From the NCBI GenBank assembly GCA_949743325.1, contig CATJTQ010000090.1, forward strand, positions 1 through 64,000: a DNA stretch of 64,000 nucleotides, read 5' to 3'. Source of the DNA: an uncultured Lachnospiraceae bacterium (GTDB lineage: Bacteria > Bacillota > Clostridia > Lachnospirales > Lachnospiraceae). A program made the position numbers and the translations under genes. Numbering within the stretch: position 1 is the first letter of the stretch; each line of letters opens with the position of its first letter. Shown here one piece after another: positions 43,720 through 53,409 of the stretch. The notes under the pieces were generated by a model, which ran no database searches, was not told the DNA's origin, and saw only the letters and a list, made by a program, of their open reading frames with translations.

Positions 43720-44583
43720 ATGAGCCATTTAACAGAGAAAGAAGTTTTTAACCGGTTCTTCAGGATTATTCTGGGGACCGGTCTTTTAGCGTTTTCAGTA
43801 AAATGTGTATATGATCCATGTGGACTTGTAATAGGAGGATTTTCTGGTATTGCCATTATTGTTAGGAAACTTACACAAGGAATTATTGATGGTGGAATTC
43901 CATTGGGTATAACAACATTTTTATTAAATGTTCCTTTTTTTATAATTTCATGGTTTAAGATGGGAAAGGCTTTTGTAAAAAGAACTGTTGTGGCAACATT
44001 CTTTCTGTCAACTTGGCTGATGATTTTACCAGAATATTCACTTACTGAAAAAGATTATATGTTAACGGCAATTGCTGGAGGATTTATTGGCGGAGCAGGT
44101 ATTGGTATGGTTCTTTCAGTAGGGACAACAACTGGCGGAACAGATATGGTGGCAACGCTTGTGCAGCAGAAAATACCGTATATTTCTGTTGCACAGTTAA
44201 TGATTGCTGTTGATGGTTTAATAGTTTTATCAAGCAGTTGGCTTTTTGGTGTATTTTCAATTATATATGCGGGAATTTCACTTTTTATTCAGGGAAAGGT
44301 TTCAGATGCGCTTGTTCTAGGAGTGCATTTTGCAAAGAGTGTCTTTATTATAACAAATAATCCAAAAGAAATATCAGAGATTGTATTAGAAAAGTTAAAC
44401 AGAGGAATCACATCAATAGAAGTAATGGGAGAGTATACAAAAGAAAAGAAGAAAATGCTTTATTGTGTAGTTTCTAAAAAAGAAATTATAAAATTAAAAC
44501 AGATAGTAAACCAGTGTGATAATAGAGCTTTTGTTATAGTTACAGAAGCTAAAGAAGTTGTCGGAGAGGGCTTTTATCACTAA
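43720..44583 (+). CDS. YitT family membrane protein
   Basis: A 287-residue protein with about five or six transmembrane helices (residues 15-205, DUF161) and a C-terminal cytoplasmic DUF2179 domain (about 225-285, MLYCVVSKKEIIKLKQIV). The motif GGFSGIAIIVRKL and TTGGTDMVATLVQ are typical. Function of the family is unknown; transport is usually assumed. AAGGAGAG precedes the ATG. Confidence 0.9.
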   Translation: MSHLTEKEVFNRFFRIILGTGLLAFSVKCVYDPCGLVIGGFSGIAIIVRKLTQGIIDGGIPLGITTFLLNVPFFIISWFKMGKAFVKRTVVATFFLSTWLMILPEYSLTEKDYMLTAIAGGFIGGAGIGMVLSVGTTTGGTDMVATLVQQKIPYISVAQLMIAVDGLIVLSSSWLFGVFSIIYAGISLFIQGKVSDALVLGVHFAKSVFIITNNPKEISEIVLEKLNRGITSIEVMGEYTKEKKKMLYCVVSKKEIIKLKQIVNQCDNRAFVIVTEAKEVVGEGFYH

Positions 44584-44598
44584 AAGTTCACAAAATAC

Positions 44599-44636
44599 AA
44601 GAGGAAATGCATAAAAAAATGTATATTTCCTCTTTA
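44599..44636 (+). terminator. Terminator after yitT-like gene
   Basis: AAGAGGAAAT... / ...ATTTCCTCTT stem followed by TATTTTTTT. Confidence 0.8.
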
Positions 44637-44641
44637 TTTTT

Positions 44642-44670
44642 TTGCTTTTTTGCTTTATTATAAATATAAT
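44642..44670 (+). promoter_or_regulatory. Promoter of CdaR-like gene
   Basis: TTGCTT, 17-base spacer, TATAAT, 25 bases before the start codon. Confidence 0.55.
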
Positions 44671-44695
44671 ATAAAAAGCAAAGGATGATGAGGCG

Positions 44696-45784
44696 ATGAT
44701 ATCAAACCAGATTTTACAGAATACAGTTGAAGGATTGAAGGAAATAACAAGAATAGATTTAAGCATTTGCGATATGGAGGGAAAAGTACTTGCCAGTACA
44801 TTTGCGGACATTAGGCATGTCGACAGCAAAACAGCGGCGGTATTTGCTGAATCTGGGGTAGACATTCAGGTAAAACAGGGAAGTCATTATTTTAAAGTTT
44901 ATGATGAAAAAATTCCAGAGTATATCCTTATTTTAAATGGAATGGGAGAAGATATTGCAATGGTTGGCAAGCTTGCAGTATTTCAAATTCAGAATCTTAT
45001 CATAGCCTATAAAGAAAGATTCGATAAAGACAATTTTATTAAAAATCTGTTGTTGGATAATCTCCTTTTAATTGATATATATAATCGCGCCAAAAAACTT
45101 CATATACAATCTGATATTAAGCGGGTAGTTATTTTGATAGAGGCATCTCATGGTAAAGATAATGGTGTATTAGAACAGATACGTGCATTGTTTGCTGCTC
45201 ATCAAAATGATTTTGTCACTGCAGTTGATGAGACAAATGTTATTATTGTCAGAGAGATTGAGGAAAAAGAAGGTTATGATGAGTTAAATAAGCTTGCGCA
45301 GGCTGTTCTTAGCAATATTGATCCTGAGAAGAGTAAGGATTATCATATTGCAATAGGTACAATTGTAGGTGATATTAAAGAAGTATCCCGCTCTTATAAA
45401 GAGGCTAAGATGGCATTGGAAGTTGGTAAAATATTTTTTGCGGATAGAAATATTGTTACTTACAGTACTCTTGGAATTGGAAGACTTATATATCAATTGC
45501 CAATTTCGCTATGCAAAATGTTTATAAGGGAAATTTTTGATAATAAATCACCGGATGATTTTGACGAAGAGACTTTAACTACAATAAATAAATTTTTTGC
45601 GAACAGTCTTAATGTGTCAGAAACATCAAGACAGCTTTATATTCATAGAAACACACTTGTTTATCGTCTGGATAAATTACAGAAAAATACAGGGCTTGAT
45701 TTAAGAGTGTTTGAGGATGCAATTACACTTAAAATTGCACTTATGGTTGTCAAATATATGAATTATATGGAAGAACAGGATTAG
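44696..45784 (+). CDS. CdaR-family transcriptional regulator
   Basis: A 362-residue regulator of the sugar-diacid/PucR group. An N-terminal ligand domain (about 1-130, with SICDMEGKVLAST) and a central GGDEF-like CdaR domain lead to a C-terminal helix-turn-helix (HTH_30, about 300-355) reading SETSRQLYIHRNTLVYRLDK. Family members activate carboxylate or sugar-acid uptake genes, but no such target lies beside it. GAGG lies close upstream of the ATG. FtsE follows after 19 bases. Confidence 0.88.
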   Translation: MISNQILQNTVEGLKEITRIDLSICDMEGKVLASTFADIRHVDSKTAAVFAESGVDIQVKQGSHYFKVYDEKIPEYILILNGMGEDIAMVGKLAVFQIQNLIIAYKERFDKDNFIKNLLLDNLLLIDIYNRAKKLHIQSDIKRVVILIEASHGKDNGVLEQIRALFAAHQNDFVTAVDETNVIIVREIEEKEGYDELNKLAQAVLSNIDPEKSKDYHIAIGTIVGDIKEVSRSYKEAKMALEVGKIFFADRNIVTYSTLGIGRLIYQLPISLCKMFIREIFDNKSPDDFDEETLTTINKFFANSLNVSETSRQLYIHRNTLVYRLDKLQKNTGLDLRVFEDAITLKIALMVVKYMNYMEEQD

Positions 45785-45803
45785 AATAATAGATGGAGGC
45801 AGT

Positions 45804-46490
45804 ATGATTAGTTTAGAAAATGTAAGTAAAGAATATGCTGCTGGCATTCCTGCAGTAAAAAATGTGAACCTCCAAATAGATGACGGGGAGTTTGTATTTA
45901 TTGTTGGAAACAGTGGTTCTGGTAAATCAACACTTATTAAGCTTTTGTTAAAGGAATTAGAACCTACAGAAGGTACTGTTATGGTAAATGATATTGAGCT
46001 GAATAAATTAAAACATAAGGAAATTCCTAAATTTAGGCGTGATATAGGAGTTGTGTTTCAGGATTTTAGACTGTTAAAGGATAGAAGTATATATGAAAAT
46101 GTAGCTTTTGCACAGAGAGTTATAGAAAAATCGCCTAAGAGGATTAAGAAAAGAGTTCCTGAGATGTTGAAGTTGGTGGGATTAGCTGAGAAATACCGAT
46201 CTTTTCCAAAGGAGTTATCAGGTGGTGAACAACAGAGAGTGGCAGTTGCCAGAGCATTAATTAATGAACCAAGACTTTTGTTGGCGGATGAGCCTACAGG
46301 TAATTTGGACAGCACCAATTCATGGGAAATTATGAGACTTTTAAATGCAGTGAACAAAAAGGGCACTACAGTGTTAGTTGTAACTCACAACCGTGAAATT
46401 GTAAAAAAGATGCAGAAGAGGGTTATTACAATGAAAAAAGGTGTTATTGTGAAGGACGTTCCGGAAGGCGGTGTATTAGGTGAGAATTAG
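45804..46490 (+). CDS. ftsE: Cell-division ATP-binding protein FtsE
   Basis: A 228-residue ABC ATPase with Walker A GNSGSGKST (residues 34-42), signature LSGGEQQR, Walker B LLLADEPTGNLD and H-loop VVTHN. Together with FtsX it gates a peptidoglycan hydrolase at the division or elongation site. GATGGAGG precedes the ATG. It overlaps ftsX by 11 bases. Confidence 0.95.
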   Translation: MISLENVSKEYAAGIPAVKNVNLQIDDGEFVFIVGNSGSGKSTLIKLLLKELEPTEGTVMVNDIELNKLKHKEIPKFRRDIGVVFQDFRLLKDRSIYENVAFAQRVIEKSPKRIKKRVPEMLKLVGLAEKYRSFPKELSGGEQQRVAVARALINEPRLLLADEPTGNLDSTNSWEIMRLLNAVNKKGTTVLVVTHNREIVKKMQKRVITMKKGVIVKDVPEGGVLGEN

Positions 46491-47382
46491 TACACTTGTT
46501 TATTTGGTCAGGCAGGGACTAAAAAATATTGTGAGAAATAAAATGTTTTCCTTAGCTTCAGTTGCCACAATGGCAGCCTGCATTTTTTTGTTTGGCTGTT
46601 TTTTTTCCGTTGTAGTTAATTTTCGCTATATAGTAGAAAAGGCTGAGGAAGGTGTAGCTGTAACAGTGTTTTTTGATGAGGGATTAACTGAGGCTAGAAT
46701 TACGCAGATAGGTAAACTTTTATCTGATAGGAAGGAAGCGTCTGAAATATCATATGTTTCAGCAGAAGAAGCATGGGATAGCTATCAGAAAGATTATTTT
46801 GGTGAAGATTCAAGACTGGCAGAAGGGTTTAGAGATGATAATCCGCTTGCAAATTCGGATCATTATGAAGTCTATTTAAGTGATGTGTCTGTTCAGGACA
46901 GTCTTGTAAAATATATACAGGGTATAGAGGGTGTTAGGAAAGTAAATTATTCGTCAGCAGTCGCCAATACTTTGTCTGATATAAATATACTGATCGGGTA
47001 TATTTCTGTTGCTGTTATAGTAATACTCTTGGCAGTTGCGGTATTTCTTATAAGCAATACAGTAACAATTGGAATTTCTGTCCGTAAAGAAGAGATAGCA
47101 ATTATGAAATTAATTGGTGCGACTGATTATTTTGTCAGGTCACCTTTTGTAATAGAAGGAGCTATAATTGGGCTTGTTGGCTCGGCATTGCCATTAATTG
47201 CTGTTTACTATTTGTATAGAAGCGTAGTATCATTTGTTTTGGAACGCTTTACAATACTTTCGCTTGATTTTGTATCATCGAAATTTATATTTTCCTATCT
47301 TGTTCCGATATCCCTTGTTATCGGTTTGGGAGTAGGTCTTTTGGGAAGCTTTTCCACAATCCGTAAACATTTGAATGTATAA
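46480..47382 (+). CDS. ftsX: Cell-division protein FtsX
   Basis: A 300-residue integral membrane partner of FtsE. One transmembrane helix at about 25-47, a large extracellular loop (about 50-170) with the helical lobe that contacts hydrolases, then three more helices (about 172-195, 220-245, 265-290). The GTG start at 46480 lies inside ftsE. The next gene encodes the coiled-coil M23 hydrolase that FtsEX is expected to activate. Confidence 0.93.
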   Translation: MRISTLVYLVRQGLKNIVRNKMFSLASVATMAACIFLFGCFFSVVVNFRYIVEKAEEGVAVTVFFDEGLTEARITQIGKLLSDRKEASEISYVSAEEAWDSYQKDYFGEDSRLAEGFRDDNPLANSDHYEVYLSDVSVQDSLVKYIQGIEGVRKVNYSSAVANTLSDINILIGYISVAVIVILLAVAVFLISNTVTIGISVRKEEIAIMKLIGATDYFVRSPFVIEGAIIGLVGSALPLIAVYYLYRSVVSFVLERFTILSLDFVSSKFIFSYLVPISLVIGLGVGLLGSFSTIRKHLNV

Positions 47383-47415
47383 AGCTTGTCTTTGTGACGA
47401 AAGGAAGAGTGTGTA

Positions 47416-48702
47416 ATGAAAAATATTATTAAAACAAAAGTTGTGAAAGTCGCTATTTGCGGGTTAGTATGTGCCAGTCTTTCAATACCCGTATTTGCAA
47501 AGAATACTATTTCAGATGCCAACAAAGAAAAACAAGAACTTGAAAACCAGCTTAAAGATGTTCAGAGTGAAATAAGTGATTTAAAATCTAAGTCACAGGA
47601 TACTGCTTCATATATGAAACAGTTAGATAAAAAATCAGCAGAAATTTCCGCTCAGCTTGTAAAGCTTGAAAAAGAAATAGAAGAAAAGAAAGCTGAGATG
47701 GAAAAAAATCAGATAGCATTGGATGAGGCAAAGCAAGTGTCTGAAAAGCAGTATGAAGATATGAAGAAGAGGATAAAATTCCTTTATGAAAATGGAAATG
47801 AAGCCTATCTTGAAATTATGTTGGAGGCTAAGAGCTTTGCTGATTTGATAAATAAGGCTGATTTTGTAAAAGAAATGTCTGAGTATGACAGAAATATGCT
47901 GACAGCGTTTCAGACAACCCAGCAGACTATTGCAGATAAACAGGAGCAGATAAAAATTGAATATGAGCAAATAGAGCAGCTTCAGGCGCAGACAGAAGAG
48001 CAAAAGAAGTCGGTTGAGGCATTAGCATCAGAAAAGGAAAAGGAATATGAGGCATATAAGAGCCAGATAGCAAAGTCGGAGACTTTGGCTGAGCAAGTAG
48101 AAGATGAGATAGATGCACAGGAGCAGATTATTGCCAATTTGGAGGCGGAAGCTGAGAGAAAACGCAAAGCAGAGGAAGAAGCTCAGGCGTTAAAGGCAAA
48201 GGCGGCAGCAGCGGCGGAAGCTGCTGCAAAAGAAAAGTCAGGTACAAAAACATCAACTTCATCTCCAGAATCAACTGAAGAAGATAAGCCGTCAAGACCT
48301 AGTGTTTCAGCAAGTGGTTTTGTATGGCCTTGTCCTTCAAGCAGGAAAATAAACAGTGATTATGGTTATCGTATTCATCCTCTTACTGGTGGTAGAAAGA
48401 TGCATAATGGCATTGATATAGGAGCAGCTGGAGGAGCGACTATTGTAGCAGCAGCTTCTGGCACAGTATCATCAGCTTCATATAATTCGTCGATGGGAAA
48501 TTATGTAATGATAGATCACGGTGGTTCTTTGTATACAGTATATATGCACTGTTCGGCGTTGAATGTATCGGCGGGTCAGAAAGTGTCTGCTGGGGATACA
48601 ATTGCATTTGTTGGTTCTACAGGTGCATCTAGTGGTAATCATCTTCATTTTTCCGTGCGGCTTAATGGTTCTTATGTAAATCCATGGAATTATGTGAATT
48701 AA
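47416..48702 (+). CDS. Coiled-coil M23 peptidoglycan hydrolase (EnvC/PcsB role)
   Basis: A 428-residue secreted protein. Signal peptide about 1-28 (ending VFA), a long coiled coil (about 30-265, rich in Glu/Lys/Gln), an Ala/Ser/Thr linker, and an M23 metallopeptidase domain (about 300-428). Zinc-site residues are visible: His and Asp in MHNGIDIG and the final HLHFSV. It cuts peptide cross-links in peptidoglycan; the coiled coil is the usual docking part for FtsX. Its position directly after ftsEX supports control by them. GAAAGGAAG precedes the ATG. Confidence 0.93.
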   Translation: MKNIIKTKVVKVAICGLVCASLSIPVFAKNTISDANKEKQELENQLKDVQSEISDLKSKSQDTASYMKQLDKKSAEISAQLVKLEKEIEEKKAEMEKNQIALDEAKQVSEKQYEDMKKRIKFLYENGNEAYLEIMLEAKSFADLINKADFVKEMSEYDRNMLTAFQTTQQTIADKQEQIKIEYEQIEQLQAQTEEQKKSVEALASEKEKEYEAYKSQIAKSETLAEQVEDEIDAQEQIIANLEAEAERKRKAEEEAQALKAKAAAAAEAAAKEKSGTKTSTSSPESTEEDKPSRPSVSASGFVWPCPSSRKINSDYGYRIHPLTGGRKMHNGIDIGAAGGATIVAAASGTVSSASYNSSMGNYVMIDHGGSLYTVYMHCSALNVSAGQKVSAGDTIAFVGSTGASSGNHLHFSVRLNGSYVNPWNYVN

Positions 48703-48833
48703 GTTTGAAATCATATAATCAGATAGAATTACTACAATGTTAGCTGACATATGATATATAATAATATTGTCAAAAAATGGTTTTGTCCGCAGTGACATGC
48801 CATTTGCCCGCTAAGGGCGGTAAAGGAGAATTT

Positions 48834-50063
48834 ATGGAAAACAGGAAGTCATATTTTCAGGGAGTTCTGAGTGGAGCTGCTGTTATGCTGCTTGTCAGTG
48901 TTATAGTTTTCAGCATATGTTTTAAAAATGTTAATAAGCCGAATATATCAGTGGCGGAAAAATCGGATTCTGATTACGGTAGTATACAGGATATTTTAAA
49001 GGATGAGAAAGTATATGATAAACTTCAGGTGTTGGCAGAAATATTAGATATGTTTTACTATGATGAGATTGACATAGAGCAGGTAGAACAGTATTTGTAC
49101 AAAGGAATTGTTGCAGGTGTTGGTGATCCGTATTCTGCATACTATACGAAAGATGAAATGAAATCATTGACTGAAGCTATAACTGGTGTTTATTCCGGTG
49201 TCGGTATAACAATGTCTTTAGATACAGAAGTAGGATATGTAAAAGTAATAAAGGTCAACAAAAATTCTCCTGCTGCTGATGCGGGTGTTTTAGCAGGCGA
49301 TTATATTTATGAAGTAAATGGTGAAAATATAGCGGGAATGGATACATCTGATGTAGCTAATCTAGTCAGGGGAGAGGAAGGGACTACAGTAGATTTAACA
49401 TTTTTGCGCGGAGCTGAATATGTGAAATATACTCTTGAGAGGAAAAGCATAGAAGAGGAAACTGTTGAATGGGAGATGATGGATAAAAATACAGGTTATA
49501 TTATTGTTTCCAAGTTCGATATCGTAACAATCGATTCATTTAAAGAGGCAATGGAAGATTTACAGTCCAAGGGAATGGAGAGACTTATAGTTGATTTAAG
49601 AGATAATCCAGGAGGAAGTGTGGATACGGCCAACGAGATTGGTGAGTACCTAGTACCAAAAGGTGTCTTGACTTATATACAAGATAAGGCAGGAGAACGC
49701 AAAGATTATAATTGTTCAGGAGATAAGACATGGAACGGACCTCTTGTGGTACTTGTAAATGGAAATAGTGCAAGTGCATCAGAAATCATTGCTGGCGCCG
49801 TAAAAGATTATAATACTGGAAAGTTAGTTGGAACAACAACATTTGGAAAGGGTATCGTTCAGACAACAACAACACTATCAGATGGTTCAGCAGTTAAATA
49901 TACATTTGCAAAATATTATACTCCAAAGGGCGATAATATTCATGGTAAGGGAATAGAGCCAGATGTGGAAGTTGAACTGGATGAAATAAATATTAAGGAG
50001 GGGTACAGCAAAGAAACTGATAATCAGCTTAAGAGAGCTATGGAGGTTCTTGACGAGCAGTAA
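48834..50063 (+). CDS. S41 C-terminal processing peptidase
   Basis: A 409-residue membrane-anchored protease (CtpA/CtpB type). N-terminal helix about 10-30, a PDZ domain (about 105-185, with VNKNSPAADAGVLAGD), and the S41 catalytic domain with Ser in GNSASASEI and Lys in TFGKGIVQT. ATG 48834 follows TAAAGGAG by 7 bases; the longer frame from 48777 has no such site. Ctp proteases cleave envelope or spore proteins and are commonly next to ftsEX and M23 genes, as here. Confidence 0.93.
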   Translation: MENRKSYFQGVLSGAAVMLLVSVIVFSICFKNVNKPNISVAEKSDSDYGSIQDILKDEKVYDKLQVLAEILDMFYYDEIDIEQVEQYLYKGIVAGVGDPYSAYYTKDEMKSLTEAITGVYSGVGITMSLDTEVGYVKVIKVNKNSPAADAGVLAGDYIYEVNGENIAGMDTSDVANLVRGEEGTTVDLTFLRGAEYVKYTLERKSIEEETVEWEMMDKNTGYIIVSKFDIVTIDSFKEAMEDLQSKGMERLIVDLRDNPGGSVDTANEIGEYLVPKGVLTYIQDKAGERKDYNCSGDKTWNGPLVVLVNGNSASASEIIAGAVKDYNTGKLVGTTTFGKGIVQTTTTLSDGSAVKYTFAKYYTPKGDNIHGKGIEPDVEVELDEINIKEGYSKETDNQLKRAMEVLDEQ

Positions 50064-50130
50064 TAATCCCCGCTGCAAGTAGTTACGCGGCTTATTGTTC
50101 GCGGGAATAAAACCAGAAGGAGTGAGTACA

Positions 50131-51639
50131 TTGGCAGAGGATAAAAATACAGAGGATTTTGAAGATTATGAAGAAAATGCAGATGACAGCAACTTTGAAG
50201 AACTAGAAGAAGAATTAAGTGATATAAGTGAAGACGATGATGATGAATATGAAAAGGTCTGTTATGTATGCCGCCGCAATGAGAACCTTGCAGGAAAAAT
50301 GATTAATGCGGCTATGGGAATCAATATTTGTGTTGATTGTCTGCAAAAAAGTTTTGACAATATGAAAGCGTTAAATTTCACACCTTCTGAGCTGTCTGGT
50401 TTTGATATGGAAGATTTGACTAAACTGCCCAATGTCAATATGATTAATTTATCTGACATTAAACGTGAAGTGCCTAAAAGACAGCGGGTTAAAAAGAAGA
50501 AAAACAAAAAAAAGGAAGCAGATTTTAAATTTGATGTAAAATCTATTCCGTCTCCACATATAATAAAAGCAGGTCTTGATGAATATGTTGTTGGTCAGGA
50601 ACATGCGAAAAAAATAATTTCAGTTGCAGTTTATAATCATTATAAGAGAATTGCCAATAAGACAAATGATGTAGATATTGAGAAATCAAATGTTCTTATG
50701 GTTGGTCCAACAGGCAGCGGAAAAACATATTTAGTAAAAAGACTTGCACAGCTTCTTGATGTGCCTTTGGCAATAACTGATGCGACCTCACTCACCGAAG
50801 CTGGTTATATTGGTGATGATATCGAGAGTGTTGTCTCAAAATTGCTTGTTGCAGCGGATAATGATGTACAAAAAGCTGAATGTGGAATTATTTTTATTGA
50901 TGAAATTGATAAACTTGCAAAAAAAAGAAATACAAATCAGAGGGATGTAAGCGGTGAGGCTGTTCAGCAAGGAATGTTAAAACTTCTTGAAGGTAATGAG
51001 GTGGAAGTTCCCGTAGGCGCGAGCAGTAAAAATGCTATGGTACCATTAGTTACAGTAGATACAAAAAATATTTTATTTATCTGTGGCGGTGCATTCCCAG
51101 AGTTGGAAAATATTATTAAGGAAAGACTTAATAAACATTCTTCTATAGGCTTTGTTGCAGATTTAAAAGATAAGTATGATGAAGATAAAAATATACACAA
51201 AAATGTTGCTATTGAAGACTTGAAGAATTTTGGAATGATACCAGAATTTATTGGACGAATGCCTATTATATGCACTTTGGAAGGGCTCACAAAGGATATG
51301 CTTGTGAGAATATTAAAAGAACCTAAAAATGCTATATTAAAACAGTACCAAAAATTGTTGGAGTTGGATGAGGTTCAGCTTAATTTTAATGATGAAGCGT
51401 TGGATCTGATTGCCGAGAGAGCTTTGAAAAAGGAGACAGGTGCAAGGGCTTTAAGGGCGATAATTGAAGAATTTATGCTGGATATTATGTATGAGATACC
51501 AAAGGATGACAATATTGGCAGAGTTACGATTACTAAAGAATATATTGAACATACAGGAGGCCCTGTTATAGATATGCGTTCAGGATTAAGCCTTGAGCAA
51601 AAATCAATTGAACCTTTAGAAATTGATAGAACACATTAA
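50131..51639 (+). CDS. ClpX-like AAA+ ATPase with acidic extension
   Basis: A 502-residue unfoldase. An acidic tail (residues 1-42) precedes a C4 zinc finger (Cys44, Cys47, Cys67, Cys70), a Lys-rich linker, then the AAA+ domain: Walker A GPTGSGKT, Walker B IIFIDEIDKL, pore loop GYIGDDIE (ClpX has GYVGEDVE) and HSSIGFVA, an IGF loop for binding ClpP. It is about 80 residues longer than usual ClpX and not beside clpP or tig, so it may be a second ClpX paralogue. TTG 50131 follows AGAAGGAG. The S8 protease follows after 40 bases. Confidence 0.85.
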   Translation: MAEDKNTEDFEDYEENADDSNFEELEEELSDISEDDDDEYEKVCYVCRRNENLAGKMINAAMGINICVDCLQKSFDNMKALNFTPSELSGFDMEDLTKLPNVNMINLSDIKREVPKRQRVKKKKNKKKEADFKFDVKSIPSPHIIKAGLDEYVVGQEHAKKIISVAVYNHYKRIANKTNDVDIEKSNVLMVGPTGSGKTYLVKRLAQLLDVPLAITDATSLTEAGYIGDDIESVVSKLLVAADNDVQKAECGIIFIDEIDKLAKKRNTNQRDVSGEAVQQGMLKLLEGNEVEVPVGASSKNAMVPLVTVDTKNILFICGGAFPELENIIKERLNKHSSIGFVADLKDKYDEDKNIHKNVAIEDLKNFGMIPEFIGRMPIICTLEGLTKDMLVRILKEPKNAILKQYQKLLELDEVQLNFNDEALDLIAERALKKETGARALRAIIEEFMLDIMYEIPKDDNIGRVTITKEYIEHTGGPVIDMRSGLSLEQKSIEPLEIDRTH

Positions 51640-51678
51640 CAATTTATTAAGATCTAAAAATAATCAGGAGATTAATAT

Positions 51679-53370
51679 ATGGATTGTGAAGAGCTTATTA
51701 CTTCTGAGGAAGGCTTGGATATTATTATAAATTCAGCCTATGTTAATGTAGAGCAATTGCCTATTGATTGTTATATTTATGTAAATGACAGAATTGTTAA
51801 CCTTTATTTGAAACGTGAGACTAATCCCGAATTAAGTGTGGCAGAGTATGGATATGCAGAGATTCCGAAATGTTATACTATATTGGAAGAAAAAGAAAAT
51901 ATCTCAGAAAGTATATTTGCTGAGATTGAGAATAAGCAGGGGCTTGATGGAGAGGGAGTAATGATTGGTTTTGTGGATACCGGTATAAATTATTCAAGTC
52001 CCGCATTTAGAAATACAGACGGAAGCAGCCGTATTAAGTATATTTGGGATCAGACTATCAAAGGCAATGCACCTGAAGGATATTATTATGGAAGTGAATA
52101 TACGAAAGAACAGATAGATGCTGCCCTTAAAAGTGTAAATCCAAATGAGTTAGTGCCTACAGAAGATACTAATGGACATGGATCATATATTGCTTCTATT
52201 GCATGTGGAAGTGTAGAGGGTGTAGCCGGATTAACAGGAATTGCCCCTAAGGCTGATATTGCAGTCGTAAAATTAAAAGAGGCAAAAGAATACTTAAAGG
52301 ATTTTTTCCTTATTAGAAATGCATCTGCGGATGAACTCCCTGTATTTCAAGAAAATGATATTATGCTCGGATTAAAGTATTTGGCATCTGTGGCAAGGCG
52401 GGAAGGCAAATACCTTGTTGTATGTCTTGCATTAGGCACAAATATTGGAAATTATGGAGCATTGCCGTTTATGTCTTCATATATAGATTACTTAGCACAG
52501 GGAAAAAATTTTATTGTCGTGGGGACGGGTAATGAAGCTAATAAAAGGCATCACTATTATGGAAAAGTGGCTGTAGGTGAGACAGGTGAAATAGAAATCC
52601 GAACTAATGGAAATACGGTTGGTTTTTGGATGGAAGTGTGGGGAGAATCGCCGGATTTATATAGTATAGGAATAACTTCTCCAGGTGGAGACAGTGTAGA
52701 TAAAATTGCGTATAAAATTGGGGAGACACAAGAATATAATTTTATTTTTGAAAAAACAAAAGTCTTGGTAGATTATCTTCTGTATGGTGAGCGAGAAGAT
52801 AATCCATTAATTATACTTAGAATGGTTTCACCATCTGACGGCGTATGGAAAATTCATTTAAATGAAGATAATATCCTATATGGCGATCTCAATGTTTATC
52901 TTCCTGTCTGTGAATTTATTGAAGGAGAAACATATTTTTTGGAATCAGATCCTTATAGGACTCTTGTTAACCCGTCAGGAGTATCGGGTTGTTTTTCAAT
53001 CAGTTCATATGATACAAGAACAAATGCGATTTATTATGCCTCAGGAAGAGGATACCCTCTTTCAGACATAGTAAAGCCAGATGTGGCGGCGCTTGGAGTG
53101 AAAGTTTTAGGTGTGTCTAATAAAAATGATGGTTCACTTGTCGCTTATTCCGGTTCAGGAGTTTCTGCATCAATAACTGCCGGCAGTATTGCTCTGTTTC
53201 TGCAATGGGCAGTTGTGTTAGGTAATGCACCTGAAATTGGTAATGCTATTGTGAAGAATTTTATGAGACGCGGAGCTACCAGAAGTGATAACAGACAATA
53301 TCCTAACAGAGAGTGGGGATATGGAGCATTAAATTTAGAAGAGATGTTTGCCTTGTTCAGGTATTCATAG
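51679..53370 (+). CDS. Subtilase of the Csp (germination protease) type
   Basis: A 563-residue S8 peptidase with the Csp layout: short prodomain (about 1-80), catalytic core, and a jelly-roll insert (about 290-420). The triad is present: Asp100 in GFVDTG, His167 in NGHGSY, Ser496 in GSGVSAS (the usual GTS reads GVS). In Clostridium, Csp proteases process the cortex lytic enzyme SleC in germination. No signal peptide is seen. AGGAG lies before the ATG. CwlD and the GH18-type protein elsewhere in the window fit a spore-forming host. Confidence 0.9.
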   Translation: MDCEELITSEEGLDIIINSAYVNVEQLPIDCYIYVNDRIVNLYLKRETNPELSVAEYGYAEIPKCYTILEEKENISESIFAEIENKQGLDGEGVMIGFVDTGINYSSPAFRNTDGSSRIKYIWDQTIKGNAPEGYYYGSEYTKEQIDAALKSVNPNELVPTEDTNGHGSYIASIACGSVEGVAGLTGIAPKADIAVVKLKEAKEYLKDFFLIRNASADELPVFQENDIMLGLKYLASVARREGKYLVVCLALGTNIGNYGALPFMSSYIDYLAQGKNFIVVGTGNEANKRHHYYGKVAVGETGEIEIRTNGNTVGFWMEVWGESPDLYSIGITSPGGDSVDKIAYKIGETQEYNFIFEKTKVLVDYLLYGEREDNPLIILRMVSPSDGVWKIHLNEDNILYGDLNVYLPVCEFIEGETYFLESDPYRTLVNPSGVSGCFSISSYDTRTNAIYYASGRGYPLSDIVKPDVAALGVKVLGVSNKNDGSLVAYSGSGVSASITAGSIALFLQWAVVLGNAPEIGNAIVKNFMRRGATRSDNRQYPNREWGYGALNLEEMFALFRYS

Positions 53371-53409
53371 TGCTGAAAATAAAAGACTTAATGAGAAAAG
53401 GTGATAAGT

